Shown here piece by piece: positions 12,101 to 24,400 of a stretch of 64,000 bases of DNA. The notes under the pieces are model-generated. The model was not told the origin of the DNA. It searched no databases and was given only the letters and a program-made list of their open reading frames with translations. Numbering within the stretch: position 1 is the stretch's first letter; each line of letters starts with the position of its first letter. Origin of the DNA: Halichondria panicea (taxonomy: Eukaryota > Porifera > Demospongiae > Suberitida > Halichondriidae); the NCBI RefSeq assembly GCF_963675165.1, contig NC_087384.1:3432501-3496500 (forward strand), in the 5' to 3' direction. A program made the translations under genes and the position numbers.

Positions 12101-15100
12101 TAGATAACAAATAAATAGATGCTCTGAAACCTTACACAACTATCTTGTTGATGTACTTCTGATGCCATGTCCTCATTCAGAAGGCAGTCCAACAGCTCTA
12201 AGGCCTAATATAATAGGATAAGGATCCATCTTATAATCCAATAGTATTCTATTTGGCGCACGGTTCAAAGTACAAATATGCATGGCATGCAAGCCAGAGG
12301 AGGTACGACATCCGCGTGTCAAAGGAAACGTTTTAGACACACATTCCTTAGGTCAAAGTTCGGAATGTGTGTGTTAAAGACACGCGGATGTCGTACCTCC
12401 TCTGCATGCAAGCCAGATCTGTCATTAGTTGTGACCTTTTGACCTTGTCGGACCTCCTCTGGCACATGCGCAAAGCCACGTGGACTGAGCAGACCAAGGT
12501 CCCCCACAGAGTTGCAGACTGTTCAGTATAGCTATCACCATTATCATCATGTCACTCTTTGAGTATTTTTCAGTTGAGCCCAGTTCACAGAGCAGTACTG
12601 CAACTGCAAGTGGCTTGCCACCCTGTCCTGCTAATTCACAAGCAGAACCTGGTTAGCAGCTGCATGATTTAATTGTCACAACTAATTTATAGGACATCTT
12701 CAGATGAAGATGTGGCTTAACCACCAGTACCCCCATTGTCAAAGCAGCAGTACCCTCATTTCTATAGCCAGATTGCGTTAGAATTAATCTCAGAGCATGT
12801 AAAAAAAATGTTTTGGGGAGTGCCCCCAGACCCCTCCCGTTGGGGCGCATTTTGCACCGCCAGTGCACTCTGCACACTGGTAATTCATTCATCCAACACC
12901 CCCCTCTCTCAAATCCTGGCTACGCCCCTACTCTCATCTACCTCTACGATGGTCGTGTAGTCACAGTTGGATCGAAGCACAAAGTCAAAGACTTGCCATA
13001 GTCAGTACAGAAACCAAGTTCACACATCCCGTCCATACGATCATTATAGAGGTAGATGATAGCCTTTTCTGGCTTCAGACACTAGTGTGCAAGCCTTCTG
13101 GCAACACAATAGAGGGCCACAGCTAGCTACGCTTCACCATAAGTGTAGATAGTACATGGGCGTTGGGGCCACACCTATTATTAATTATACATGCAATACA
13201 TACCAGGCTGTATTTTAATCGGCCTGGGATCGAGGCTAAGGATTGGCTGGCAGAAATAGCCCCGTTTCCAATTCCCTCTCTTGTATCTATGGTTGTACGT
13301 ACATGTATGGTGATATGTAGGTGCTTGAGCTGTGCTACAATCAACTGACTGGAATCCCTTGTGTTGAAGGTGTGCTGGGTCAGCTGCAGCACCTTGGACT
13401 GGCATTCAACCGTATCTCTCATCTCGAACTGACCCCCTCCCACTGGTAAGCACAGTATAGAGATAAAACTTTTGTCTTTCTATCACAGTTGGGTGGGCAT
13501 TGTATATTTCCGCCATCATCCAGTCGTGCAACACATCACTTGTGCATGCATGGCGGGTGGGCGGGCATTCACTCAAGACCCGTCTGTGCATAACCTTGTG
13601 TAACACTACATGTACATGTACATAAATTATACTGTGCGAAAATCAAAGATTATACCACTACCAGAGAGTTTCTGTGAAAAATTGTTGATAAAAAAAACCT
13701 GAGAAATTCATACTCTCAGTCTGCATAATTCCGGCTATAAATACGCCATACCAATGTAGTTGCCATGCCCACCGTGATGTGTATGAAAGTAACTGTGTAG
13801 TTGAGGTCATCCACGTAGGTATATACATGTATTAGTAGCCTCAGCTCAAGCTCGTGTACAACAAAGTTGCTAACTCAATCACACAATAGTTGCATGAATT
13901 AGGAAAGAGGGATCGGCAAAAGAAGCGACCTCGAATAGCCACGCGGTGCCCCAGTTTTGCAAGAGGCTGGTTCTTCAACATGGAAAGAAATCTAGATCGA
14001 AGAGACAAACAATTGTCTTACTCTCAGCTAGTATAACGTACAATCCTGCTGCTGAACTTATCGACACAGTTATTCCACTCTCGCTATTCCGGCTCTCTGA
14101 AGTACGGCCACCTTGATATACCGGCCATTTGGTTTGGCACCGATTGCTACATGTAGCTGAAATGCGGCCACTCGCTATTCCGTATAATGGCTACCCCAAA
14201 CTAAGGTTTTTATAATTATGCATGGGTGACACTTAAAATAGAGAGCATTGTTATCCTCGAGACAGAACGTCATTAGATTCGAGGTAAGTCTTTTTTAGCC
14301 GCAGCTATTTTCTGAAATGCGACCCCATCTTGTTATTCCGGCCAAGCTGCACTGTCCCAAGGGTGGCCGGATTAATGAGAGTCAGAGTCTATGTACATAC
14401 ATCAGTGGACACCTATTTAAACACTACAATTATGCCTCGGTGCGCATGCGCAAGCGGGGTATACAGTAATGTGTTTGTGTATATGTATGTGTGTGTAGAC
14501 CGCTATAGCTGCTCAAGGATCAATGAACTTAAGTAAGAGTTTCTATAGGCTTCTAGTAACGTGGATTTGCAAAATAATGCTTCGTTCTCGAGTTATGCCT
14601 ACTTTTGCTTACTTGGAATGCCAATGCAGCCTTTTCAGAAGAGTGCATAGCAAAACTTGTCCATGGAGTGTTGCTACTCTACTTAGTAGTTAGCTCTGCA
14701 CTAGAACGCTAGCTATTGGTAGCTGCAATAGTGAGAAGAGAGCTGCAAGGCTCTGCTTAGCTGAGCGTAGCCCGGCACCCGTTCTGATGGGTGGCCGGGT
14801 GACATGCTTATATAGGATTTGTACTGCTGTGCTATGCAATACTGTTCTATAAGCATCATTATAACCGCATGTCCGGTTATGAATATCAATATTTGAGATA
14901 AATCGTTATCTCAGAAATACTGCAATCGGGTTGGGCTGCACTTCTCAGTGCAGCAGTACAAATCCTATATAAGCGTGTCCCCCGACATCATGTCAGGGAC
15001 GGTCAGGCCACGCCCAACTAGCCATTCATTTTAGACTTGCATTGGACTTTTGGCATCGATCGTTTTTAACAACAATCATGGTCGATTATTACACACTTGT

Positions 15101-18100
15101 TGAGTTCTTCTTTGTGATTCTGCCATGCATGCAAAATTTATGATAGCTAGTAGCTTGCCACCTCCACCGAGGCATCAGCACCCGCAGTGCTTTCATTGTA
15201 ATTATAAATCTACCCAGACTCTTTGGTTGTCGCACTGTAGGCCTTTGTTGCTGTCCCTGGATCTGAGCCACAATCACCTGTGTGACTTGTATGGCACTAC
15301 TGCAACCCTGCAGGGTATGAGGTCACTGAGGAGCTTAATGCTGACTGGCAACCCAATCACTGTGAGCACTAGTGCCTATATACATATTTCAGTCTTTTTT
15401 TGTACACGTAGATCTGTGTATATGCTTCAGAGTTGTATCAGAGTCGGCTATCATTTTTATAATAATTATTCTGTCACCATGCATACACCACGCAGTTTGC
15501 TCAATGCTATAAGAAATTCACAGTTGATTGTCTGCGGCAGTTAATAAGTTTAGATGGTATCAACGTCACATCAAGCATGAAAGAGGAAGCTTTTGGAAGC
15601 CTTGATGTGTGTGTGAATCAACAAGGTAAGAAAAACAAGCTTTGGGTACTGCAATTGTGAGCTGCACTCTTCTCGCTTTTTGAAGTGCTGTTGGATGGGT
15701 TATGTAGGGTTATAGAGTAAGTAACCAATTTTCGCCAGACACCTATAATCGGCGGCTCCGATTTTATACAAACTAACTACATGGACCTACAGATGGGTAA
15801 GAAAATAACAGCTCCCAAAAATTTGCAAAGAATAGCTTGCTTGCGGACTGAATGGTGGCCATGAGAAGCGAGCTGCCGAATGTGTCAATTATCGTCAGTC
15901 AGATATCTATCTCCGTCTTTGCACGCTTACCAAGCACTGAAACTACCAGCACTAAACAATACTTCTTAGTACATCTCTAACTAGTGAGCACTACTTGCAG
16001 GCAAAGCAGCGTTAACTGCAGATCGAGCCCCACCCAGCTAGACGCAAACAAACAATGCTGATTTAGCAATAATTGTGCACATATCTTTCAGTGCGGCCTG
16101 GAATCGAGGCTAATCCCAGTGTGTGTGTGTGTGTGTGTGCTATTTTTTTTAACTCTTCAGGTATAGTCCCATTGCATGTTTGACCATGGCCACTGTCAAA
16201 TCCCTGACTTCTCATAGCTTTCAAACCTGATTTTCTTATTCATAGTTTAGTTTCATTGCCCCTGTTACATTGTAGCATGCTACTGCTTAAATGACATTAT
16301 TTTGTACAACACTATGGTTTTAAGACGCCAACCGCCAAGTGCTCTAGTTGAAATATAAAATATACCTCTGCAATACATTTCCTCTGGCTAGGGAGGTTTA
16401 AAAACGAGTGTATTATTGGCTGTGTATATATAATACGGCAAATACAATCCTGATTGTACAAATCCGGAAGCTTAATTAGTACACTGAGGATGTTGTGTAT
16501 TGGATGTTTACTGCCTAACATGTAATTATTGTTGTGGTATGTGAAAACAACAGAGCTGATATCAACGTGCAAGTTAACTCTGAACGTATCTGAAGTGAGC
16601 AATCTACCACAGCTTCAAACCAAGGTACTTATACGTACAATTTCAGTCTAGTCATACTTACGTTAGTGTCTCCTTGCAGGAAAGTTGTGATCAGGAAGAT
16701 AAGATTGTCCGGTATCTGTTAGCTGTTCGTTGCGGATTCCTACGAAATGGACAGTACGTATCATTGCCAGATGCTAACAATAATTTGAAAAAGATCTTAA
16801 CTCACTTATCAAGCATGGATAGTGCTGATCAGAGGCATGTTTTCTTTGAACCTGCCATCTACAAAGCTGATATTTCTGTTTACTCAAAAATGATCCAGAC
16901 ATTTGAAGTCACTGATCTAGGATCTTTGGTAGATCTACTAGCTGAAGGTGTGAAGGTGTCCGTCTGTTTGACTAAGGTTGTGTATGGGCGAATGGAGCAA
17001 CCCAGTAAAGAGTCTCCTTCTGTTGCTCGAAAGTTCCCTACCAATGCAAAAGGAAATAAATCTGGTCGAACATCTGCCCAGAGTAGAGCATCCTCCACTT
17101 CTAAGGTAAATACTTTATACCCGCAATTATACTAGAGTACTAAAGTTCTAAACCCTTGGCGGTTACAACGTCTCACAACCAAAGTGGTATACATGAAAAT
17201 TTGTTGTGTGTGCATGTACATGTATGGATATAGCAGCAACTAGCGGAAATGATTATTACACAGACTTGAGCACTAACAAGGCTTTGAAAAAATGGTGGTG
17301 GTGGTGCATGGTCAGACATACACTGGGACAACAAAAATCCAAAGAAAGTTAGTTTGTGAAATAAGAGCTACACACAATGGTCTTTGTCCTGGAGAGTGCA
17401 TGGCTATCATTCAACTGTCAGTGCATGAGCTATATATAGGTCCTATACTATATTAGTTACATGTAGGTAGCTAAACGCAGCATTATTCGAGGCATGTCAT
17501 TGCACATGCACATGTACTACAGCCCTATTTGTTTTCATGGGAAGACTCCAGGCTTCTTTGTTGACTTGACTGTTGTCCTGGTATAGCGGGTATATTTCGA
17601 GGGTATAAATGTTCGCGGTTTTCGCGGATTGAGCCTGTACCGCAAAAGTTTATACCCACGAAAATTTATATCTTTATTGAATAGTAGGCGTGTTCAGTAT
17701 TATTTATCGACAATAAGAGGAAATAAAAAGGAATCAAAAGACAAGGACGCCGGTATAGCCAGCTAGCTAGCTTGCTCTACGTCTACTGTATCCCTTGACC
17801 ATGGCCTGCACAGCAAACATTTTGCTAGAGGTGGAGGACATAGTGCCTCACCGATTCTTAATTCTAGGCTAGGCCTGGATTGGAGGCTAACGGTGTGGAG
17901 GTACAGCTGCATGTTGATGTGCGCATGCGCCTAAAGGCTGGACTCAGACCACGAAAATAAAATCTGCGAAATCCTTTGTAGTGGTCCATCCGCGAAAATT
18001 TATACCCTCGAAGTATACCCGCTATACGGTACATACATGTAGTATACTTGTTGTTTACGTTTATACCATCATGTATATTGCTTTGTATGTTATTTGGGAT

Positions 18101-18389
18101 TCTACAGAAACAGGTGGCAGTAAAAGTTGGTAAAGGGAAAGCAATTCAAGACCAAACAATGCTACCAGAAGAGAGTTGGGAATTAATTGATATGACTACT
18201 TTCAAGCTTGGTTGCAGTACCTTGGACGTGTCTGCACTGCTTGAGGAAAAAGCGTATGTTTCTATTACATCCTCTCTTTGTCTGGGTGAGGAGGATCACA
18301 CCAGATTGGTTCAGTCAGGGCTCATACACAGCGGAGAAAATGAAACCGATATTGCATTAACAATGAACTTCACTGTGAAACAGTTGTAA
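9194..18389 (+). CDS. LRRC43: Leucine-rich repeat-containing protein 43
   Basis: Nine exons: 9194-9269, 9424-9584, 10213-10323, 13321-13445, 15241-15361, 15496-15625, 16554-16624, 16680-17105, 18108-18389; 1503 bases, 500 residues, all phases consistent. Exon 2 gives LREIALHNPQLFSVEYG, matching the pre-repeat part of vertebrate LRRC43. Leucine-rich repeats follow: NLEELILTGNLIT, VLELCYNQLTGIP, LQHLGLAFNRISHLEL, LLSLDLSHNHLCDL, LRSLMLTGNPIT, then a capping segment with LISLDGINVT. The C-terminal half is polar and ends with DIALTMNFTVKQL. In vertebrates the gene is linked to cilia by expression; its molecular role is poorly known. The vertebrate protein is about 650 residues, so this one is shorter, mainly in the acidic middle. 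The start ATG is the first in frame and follows the divergent promoter. Intron 3 (about 3 kb) carries nested palindromic elements. Confidence 0.92.
11129..12473. mobile_element. CAGAGGAGG-ended inverted-repeat element
   Basis: Left end GCGCAGAGGAGGTCCAGCAA followed by GGTCAAAAGGTCACTAATGA. The right end mirrors it: TTAGTTGTGACCTTTTGACC then TTGTCGGACCTCCTCTGGC. It is about 1.35 kb and is nested in the larger palindromic element. A short minus-strand frame at 11682-11903 (73 codons) has no family I recognise. Related elements are at 30781-31155 and 31201-32671. Confidence 0.7.
12296..12403. repeat. Near-perfect hairpin inside nested elements
   Basis: Arms AGAGGAGGTACGACATCCGC and its exact reverse complement, extended by GTGTC/GACAC, enclose about 60 bases. 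Flanking GCATGCAAGCCAG occurs just outside on both sides. It lies near the right end of the element at 11129-12473. Confidence 0.85.
13900..14360. repeat. Mixed repeats: GAGGGAT end and CTATTCCGG element
   Basis: At 13900-13970 there is a fragment of the AGAGGGAT(T/C)GG family also seen at 18745 and 52279. From about 14075 to 14365, words such as CTATTCCGGCTCTCTGAAG, GCTATTTTCTGAAATGCG and GGCCAAGCTGCACTGTC form an element also present in reverse at 45330-45600 and split at 62275-62410 and 63400-63480. It is intronic in LRRC43. Confidence 0.6.
14433..15198 (+). mobile_element. TGCCTCGG-family copy split by a nested insertion
   Basis: Starts TGCCTCGGTGCGCATGCGCA and ends CACCCGCAGTGCTTTCATT like the copy at 4370-4918, but is interrupted after GCAAGGCTCTGCT by about 245 bases (14760-15009). 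The family sequence then resumes with GCCATTCATTTTAGACTTG. It is intronic in LRRC43, directly upstream of exon 5. Confidence 0.75.
14760..15009. mobile_element. Nested inverted-repeat insertion
   Basis: Inner arms GCTTATATAGGATTTGTACT and the exact reverse complement AGTACAAATCCTATATAAGC, with partly matching GC-rich sequence outside them. It sits within an older element; TAG occurs at both junctions (14758-14760 and about 15009-15011) and may be the target-site duplication. No coding capacity. Confidence 0.7.
16118..16139. repeat. GT microsatellite
   Basis: About eleven GT units in an intron of LRRC43, next to a solo GCGGCCTGGAATCGAGGCTA repeat end at about 16092-16111. Confidence 0.85.
17580..18031. 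mobile_element. MITE-like element with GTATAGCGGGTATA ends
   Basis: Left GGTATAGCGGGTATATTTCG, right CGAAGTATACCCGCTATACG plus GTA. Inner mirror words are GGGTATAAATGTTCGCGG and CCGCGAAAATTTATACCC. It lies in the last LRRC43 intron, 76 bases before exon 9. The copy at 28345-28658 is the same element in the opposite orientation. Confidence 0.8.
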
Positions 18390-18744
18390 GGTCGTAGTTT
18401 ATTGTCTTACTGTAGGTAATTTTATTTGTGCCAGTAAATTTTATTGTAAAACGTGAGCGTGCCGGTTATAACTGCTACAATATAATAGACCTGTATAGAT
18501 CTTTAAATATAAGTGAGTTGCACAGAATAAGCACAGTTGCTTGTTAACCCGAGGTGCGCCACAGGTTATAGTAGTCGGTCGGTCTGTCTGTCTGTCTAGG
18601 TGTATTCTGAGTCTACTCACCTGGATGCGATAACAGTGTTTGTATCATGGATAGCACAAGGAAGTAGTTTTAATTTGGCAGATTTTGATGTCATTGTCAA
18701 ATAAAAGCTAAAAAGCTCAAACCTGCACGTTGGCCTAGGCTAGA

Positions 18745-19305
18745 TCATAGATAGAGCAAAGAGGGATTGGCAACAAAATCGACCTCGAATAACTATCCGT
18801 GTTGCCCCGGCGTTACTCGAGCCGAGGCTGTCTACTTCAACATAGGAAGACAGCCTCGAGTAAAGCACAGGCTGGGAATGGTTGAGGAGACAACTGATTG
18901 TCTTACTGTCAGTATAACAATCCTGCTGTTGATTTTAGACTTCATTTCCATGCTTGAGGCTATATGTGATCCAGGACACTACTTAGTTAGACTATAATTA
19001 TTATAGGTACATAGCCATAAAAAAACGGTGAAAAGAGGTGAAAAAGCGGTATATACCGCTAGCTCTCTCTCAACAACCTAGAAAAAATTTTGGGAATTTC
19101 CACATAATACACATTATCAAGAAGCATGGAAATGAAGTTTTGGGGGGTTTAGAAAGCTCTGTGTAAGGCCTCAAACAAAAAAAAAGTGTTTCGCTGCGTT
19201 ACGGTGGGGGACAACACGCATCGTTTCAGGATTAAGCCACACCCCCTGCACAAAAGTCTACGTTTTAACTTCCGTTGCCAATCCCTCTCTTCTTTATCTA
19301 TGGCT
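18745..19305. mobile_element. Inverted-repeat element, AGAGGGATTGG type
   Basis: Left CATAGATAGAGCAAAGAGGG then ATTGGCAAC; right GTTGCCAATCCCTCTCTTCT then TTATCTATGGC, the reverse complement with a few changes. No coding sequence is recognised inside. A related pair bounds 52276-52833. Confidence 0.65.
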
Positions 19306-20785
19306 GGCTAGATGTACACATGCTTTGACTCGAGGCTATAGAGTTCACTAAACCTCAAATTAACGCCGAGGTTTGTACTTCAGTGCTCTAGTTTTATTAT
19401 GTAACTGTGTGTAGAAATAGGCCATCAATTATTTTCAGAGTCTGAAACCTTCGTAACTTTTCCCCCGTAGTTGATATAATTACACGCATGCTGGTACCAC
19501 CATAGTGCAAACTCAGCAAAGGTTGCTTTAATATTTTTCTGCATGGCGCTTATAATTATAATGAAAGCACCGCGGGTGCTGATGCCTGGTAGATCTGCCA
19601 AACCTACATGTACATAACACATCAGTGACCTGTACATAACCAAGAGTTCCTAATGAACTCTTGACATACTCTATCATGATACTAGCTAGCTATTGCTATT
19701 TAATACACATGATATCATGGCTCCTGCATGCTAATACACATGATATCGTGATGAACATTTGTTGCACGCTGGCAGAATCGCAGGTATAAACTCAAATACA
19801 GTGGGAAAATGCAGATGTTTAGAAGCGAAGATCTCAAACAAGAGCTTCCAGAAAGACTTAATAAATACTGCGTTGGATATGCCTGCTAAGCCTTCAGGTG
19901 GCATAACAAAGATTGTGTGTTCACAGTGCATCAAGAGACAGTAGAATCCTGACGTCACTGGTCAGGATAGCAACCACAAGTGTTGAAAGAGCCATTCCAC
20001 GTCCGTAGTTTTAGTGCAGGTAGTTCTATAAGATCGGACCCTTGGGAAGGACACGAGTGGCACTGGGGCATCCTCTTTCAATTAGTTGACACCCATCAGC
20101 TAGGAGGAGTACGACGGAGGTTGGAGGGGAAGGTTCCATTTTGCTCCTGTATACAAATTAGTATGAACTAAAATTCACCATTCCACTATACATTTTGTAA
20201 CTCACAGTGATGGTCCACACAAACTAGCCACGATCCCAGGCCGCACTTCCTTGAAGGCCGGTGAAGGAGGCTAACACAACACCAGTGTCAGTGCCGTAAT
20301 GTCATATCTTGATCCAGATACCAAGGATTGGGCTATAGGCTATAGTGTACAATTTCCAATGATGAAAGGGGATTATTGATTTATATCGCTCACCTTGACA
20401 ATACATCCCAGGCCCAGCCACTTGTGGACACCCCTGAGCATAGTATACAAGAGATCGATGGCCAGAGTCTGAGGATAGACTCTACCAAGTGTATCTGGCA
20501 ATCAATGGTCTAATCAAGCGCTTGTATTAAATTGTGTAGTCAATCAAAGGTAGCCACTGATAGCAGAAACTTGAGAACCTAGGTCTGTTCTTTCACAAGA
20601 GTGATGCTCCTTCTTCCTTCGCACAAGACAGCTCCTCACACTCTAGCTAGCTAGCTAAGCCTATATCTATGACAAACTAAATGAATAGACCTGTGACACG
20701 GAGTTCTTAATTTGTGATTTAACGGTGATTTTACGGAGTAAGTATGCTTACATACACTATTAGTGTTCTATTCGCTCCACCTTGC

Positions 20786-20820
20786 TCAGGTATTCGCTCT
20801 TTTTTAGCGAATACCTGAGC
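20786..20820. terminator. Perfect 14-bp hairpin (function unknown)
   Basis: CTCAGGTATTCGCT and its exact reverse complement AGCGAATACCTGAG are separated by seven bases, mostly T. The shape resembles an intrinsic terminator, but in an animal genome that role is unlikely. It lies between LRRC43 and ZPR1 and is better read as a small palindrome or element remnant. Confidence 0.3.
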
Positions 20821-21402
20821 AACCACAGCAACCACAGCACATGCCCAGATACACGCCCAGATACAATCAATACCAGGCCGAGGAGGCGACTAGTCTCGAG
20901 GCCAGACTCCTCCCGGGAGTCACTTTTCTTGGAGTCAAAAGTGGGCGTGTCGGAAATGGGCGTGGTGACGATGCTAAAACTGGCTGGCTATTATCTCTAC
21001 TCCTATACAGATTTAGTGAGATTTGAAAGATTCTCTGTACTTGAAATAACATTTTTAGTTGATGTATACAGGAATTTAAGTTAGCCATTGCCTACTGGCA
21101 TAGTTTTAAAAATGACAAAGGTCAAGTACTATCAACCTCCTCTGTGAAGTGGAATCATGTGACAGTTTAATTGCATTCTTGCTATCTGATTGGAGATGTC
21201 AAATTTTGACATCTGAACCAAGAAAAGTGACTCTAAATGCCAGACCCTCTCCCTGGCACATGTCAGATCACGTGCAAGGGAGTGGTCTGGGGCCAGACTA
21301 GGAGGCGACCTAGCGTTCAATTAGAGACGGATCGGCCTGGGATCGAGGCTAGAGCTGACCCTCCTCTGCTTGATCGGTACGCGGTCGACAACATAATTAA
21401 TT

Positions 21403-24400
21403 ATGTCGGATAAAGTGAAAAAGCCGTTGTTTAGGGACATAGATGCTTCAGAAGATATAGACGACTTAGAGTCTACTGAAATAGAAAGTCTCTGTATGTC
21501 CTGTGGTAATGATGTAAGTATTAATTTTAAGTAAGGAAAATGGATACTCTACTGTATTGGGAATCAGGCCTATATCATAATTTACGTACAGTTTTGTTCT
21601 GGCATGTGATGTATTACTAGTTGAGTGTGGCTCGACCTTTCGTAATGAAAGGAGGTTGGGTCCACGTTGAAATTGCAGGATAAGTAGATGGCTTTATTTG
21701 ACGCACAATTAGAACCAAATAAAAATCACCATCTTCTATTTACAGCAGCACTAAAAGTATTTCCAGTGGCACACAAATAGAACAAGATAATACCAGTTTG
21801 GTGCTTACATTAGAGTGGCGCTTAGCAATAGAACGTAGAGTACTATAGTAGCTGTTTCCACGAGGCTATCATAGATCAGTTGTATGTAGAGCCTCGATTA
21901 CAGGCCGCGATATAATAATCATTACCTAATTACCTAAGCCCCAGCAAAAAGATAATTCAGAATTTACTTGGTGCAAAATAAAAATGATTTTGTGAACTTG
22001 GCGCTTCTATTAGAGTGGCGCTGTATTTATAAGAAAGGCAGTATCAAACTTTCTAAGCTGGCATGATAATGGTCACTCACATGGACAGATGTAAGGAACA
22101 GTCTAAGATGTTAAACTGGTGCCAATCCCCCTTCTCCAGATCAAAGGTCAAAGGGTATGCGCATGAGCCCCGCACTTGGTGGTGCTAGCCTCTTCTGGCT
22201 TCAGACTTAGACAATGCGGCAGTGAGCCACAGCTTTATGGGAGACAGTCAAAATTAACAAGGAAAAAAATTCGTTGTACTAACGTATAACGAATTACCCG
22301 GGAAACTCAGTTTGCGCATGTGCATTATCATGCACCCATGCAATAGATTCCAGGCCGTATTTTTTAATCGGCCTGGATTCGAGGCTAGATTATAGCTTGT
22401 TAGTTTGTTCTGATTGAAGATGGCAATTGTATGTCTAAGACTAGTACATTTTTAAGAGCTCTGGACAGCATTCTCTGCCCGCCGGGCTCATTCCGTGACA
22501 CAGATAATCAAATCAAATTTATCTTGCCTAAGTACTGTATTTATTTGAATGAATACATGCATTGGCTACAGTACCGTTCCTCAAAGAAAATATTGCTATC
22601 TGATTGTAGCCACCAATATTCCGACCGTATCTAGAATAAAACCTGCATGTGCAATATATCCTTCTATTCGTTCTCTTGTGTATGACAATAGATGACAGGC
22701 CATGCATGCCCATCTAGATTAAATGAGACGCATAAAGAGCTTATAAGATTAATGCACTATGTGCGCCTTCAGACAGCCTAAAATTAGATTCGTGGGTGGA
22801 GCATGCATACCCTTGATTTGCCCCGGATGAAACTTGATGATTTGTAGAAAAATTGATGAATACTTTTTGATAGTTTACAGTGTTTGCTCGATACTCAACT
22901 CTCTGGTTTGTTTCCGCAGGGTGTAACAAAGTTGCTGCTCACAAAGATACCTCTGTTCCATGAGGTTGTGCTAATGTCATTTAGCTGCCCTCATTGCCAC
23001 TACTCTGATAGTGAGATACAACCAGGTGGTCCGATTCAAGATGAGGGAGTAAGGTATACCCTCAAGGCCTGCAAAATTGAAGTAAGCCTATAAGTTAGGT
23101 GTTGGTTAGATAATGCTCAAGACATTGCCTACACATATCAGGCTATTATTCTTTTCAAATTGCCTATTATGCCTCGGTTGTGCATGCACAGTGAGGTATA
23201 CGGTAGTGTGTTAGTGTGTGTAGAGTGCTACAGCTGCTCAAGGAGAAATGAAGTGCAAGTAAGAGTTTGAATTGCAATTAGTGGAATTGCAAAATAATGC
23301 TTTGTTTTCGAGTTATGGCTAGGTTTTCTTGCTTTAAAGGCCATTGTACACTCTTCAAACTTGTGTGCAGCAATATCTGTTGATCTATTATACTTAGTAG
23401 TTACATTGTAGCTCTGCACTAAAACGCTATAGCTATTGGTAGCTGCAAGAGTGAAGAGTGAGAAAGACCTGCAAACCCACCCTGTTTCATGAGCTTCCAG
23501 CTATACTATTATTATGAACATTGAACTTTCAGCATCCTGTTTAGCCTCTTTTTCACCATTCTCTTGCAAAAAAATTAGTAATATAATAGTCCTCTAGTTA
23601 GTAGTACTGTAGATCTATACTGTACCTTGGAGTGATACGTATAAGATTATGCTATAGCTTCACTACAACCGAGGCATCATCAGCACATTCCCACATTATT
23701 CCTCAAAAGTACAACATAGACCACATCTCATGTTGTCGCAAGTAAATCAAAGTTTAAATAATGGCTACATGACTCTAAACACTATAGCCTAGAATGATGC
23801 CATGCCAATTTGTATGAAAACTACCCAGTACTCCTATTAGGCCTATATGTTTATACTACTGACTTGACTGACCTGTATTACCAAAACCTGCCTATTATTC
23901 TAGGCTCATGATTGTATGATGTGCTATTAGCTGGAGTTTGTACAGCAATTAATCCCGTATCGCCACCAGTAATTACACGTCGTCATTGACAGCATGCAAT
24001 TACTGTCACGCTGGCAATGATGACATTTTGTTTTCGAATAACGGCCGCGGCGGAAAATGTTAATAAAACTACAGAGAATTTCATGAACGATTAGAAATCA
24101 ATAGTGTGGTTACTCGTGCAATATGAGATTATTAGCACTCGATTATAACAAGCACTGGCAAAGTTAATGTCACTCGACTACACCTCGTGCAATTAGAAGC
24201 CCTGCCATATTGAATTGCACTCTTAATCATACTATTAACAGGAGAGCACTCCTGCTACATTGATTATATTAATTGCATAAAGGTCCCATTATGCATAATT
24301 TTCACCTAAAAAATGTGCCTACATGTGAATTAACCTAGCTGCATGTGCTTAGTATTTGTGTCATTATACTTGTATATACATGTACAGTATTGAATTGTTA

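Larger units (their letters stand above)
10692..13245. mobile_element. Long inverted-repeat element with CCTCGAT..AGGCCG ends
   Basis: Left end TAGCCTCGATTCCAGGCCGC, right end the reverse complement (CGGCCTGGGATCGAGGCTA). The mirror continues inward: ATTAAAATACGGCCTGG with TATCTATTGCATG on the left, CATGCAATACATACCAGG on the right. Further in, GGCTTGCACACTAGTCTGAAGCCAGAA near 10930 pairs with TTCTGGCTTCAGACACTAGTGTGCAAGCC near 13070. It fills most of LRRC43 intron 3 and contains a second inverted-repeat element at 11129-12473. No transposase reading frame was seen. Confidence 0.7.
18390..21402. other. Intergenic region LRRC43 - ZPR1, repeats only
   Basis: The only gene-free stretch over 300 bases between genes apart from the window's left end. 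It holds a dispersed repeat (18545-18740), an inverted-repeat element (18745-19305), a fragment of the TGCCTCGG family (about 19555-19600), a solo GATCCCAGGCCGCACTT end (20229-20250), a short perfect hairpin (20786-20820) and a loose inverted repeat at about 20879-21310 (AGTCACTTTTCTTGG against CCAAGAAAAGTGACT). Short frames at 19759-19944 and 19980-20171 resemble nothing I know. Confidence 0.6.

Noticed and set aside
19759-20171. Possible small gene or processed pseudogene between LRRC43 and ZPR1
   Set aside because: Two short plus-strand frames with no recognisable domain, no convincing splice sites and repeat-like surroundings.
20786-20820. Intrinsic transcription terminator
   Set aside because: The stem and T run fit the shape, but the genome is animal-like and no gene ends there; more likely a small palindrome.
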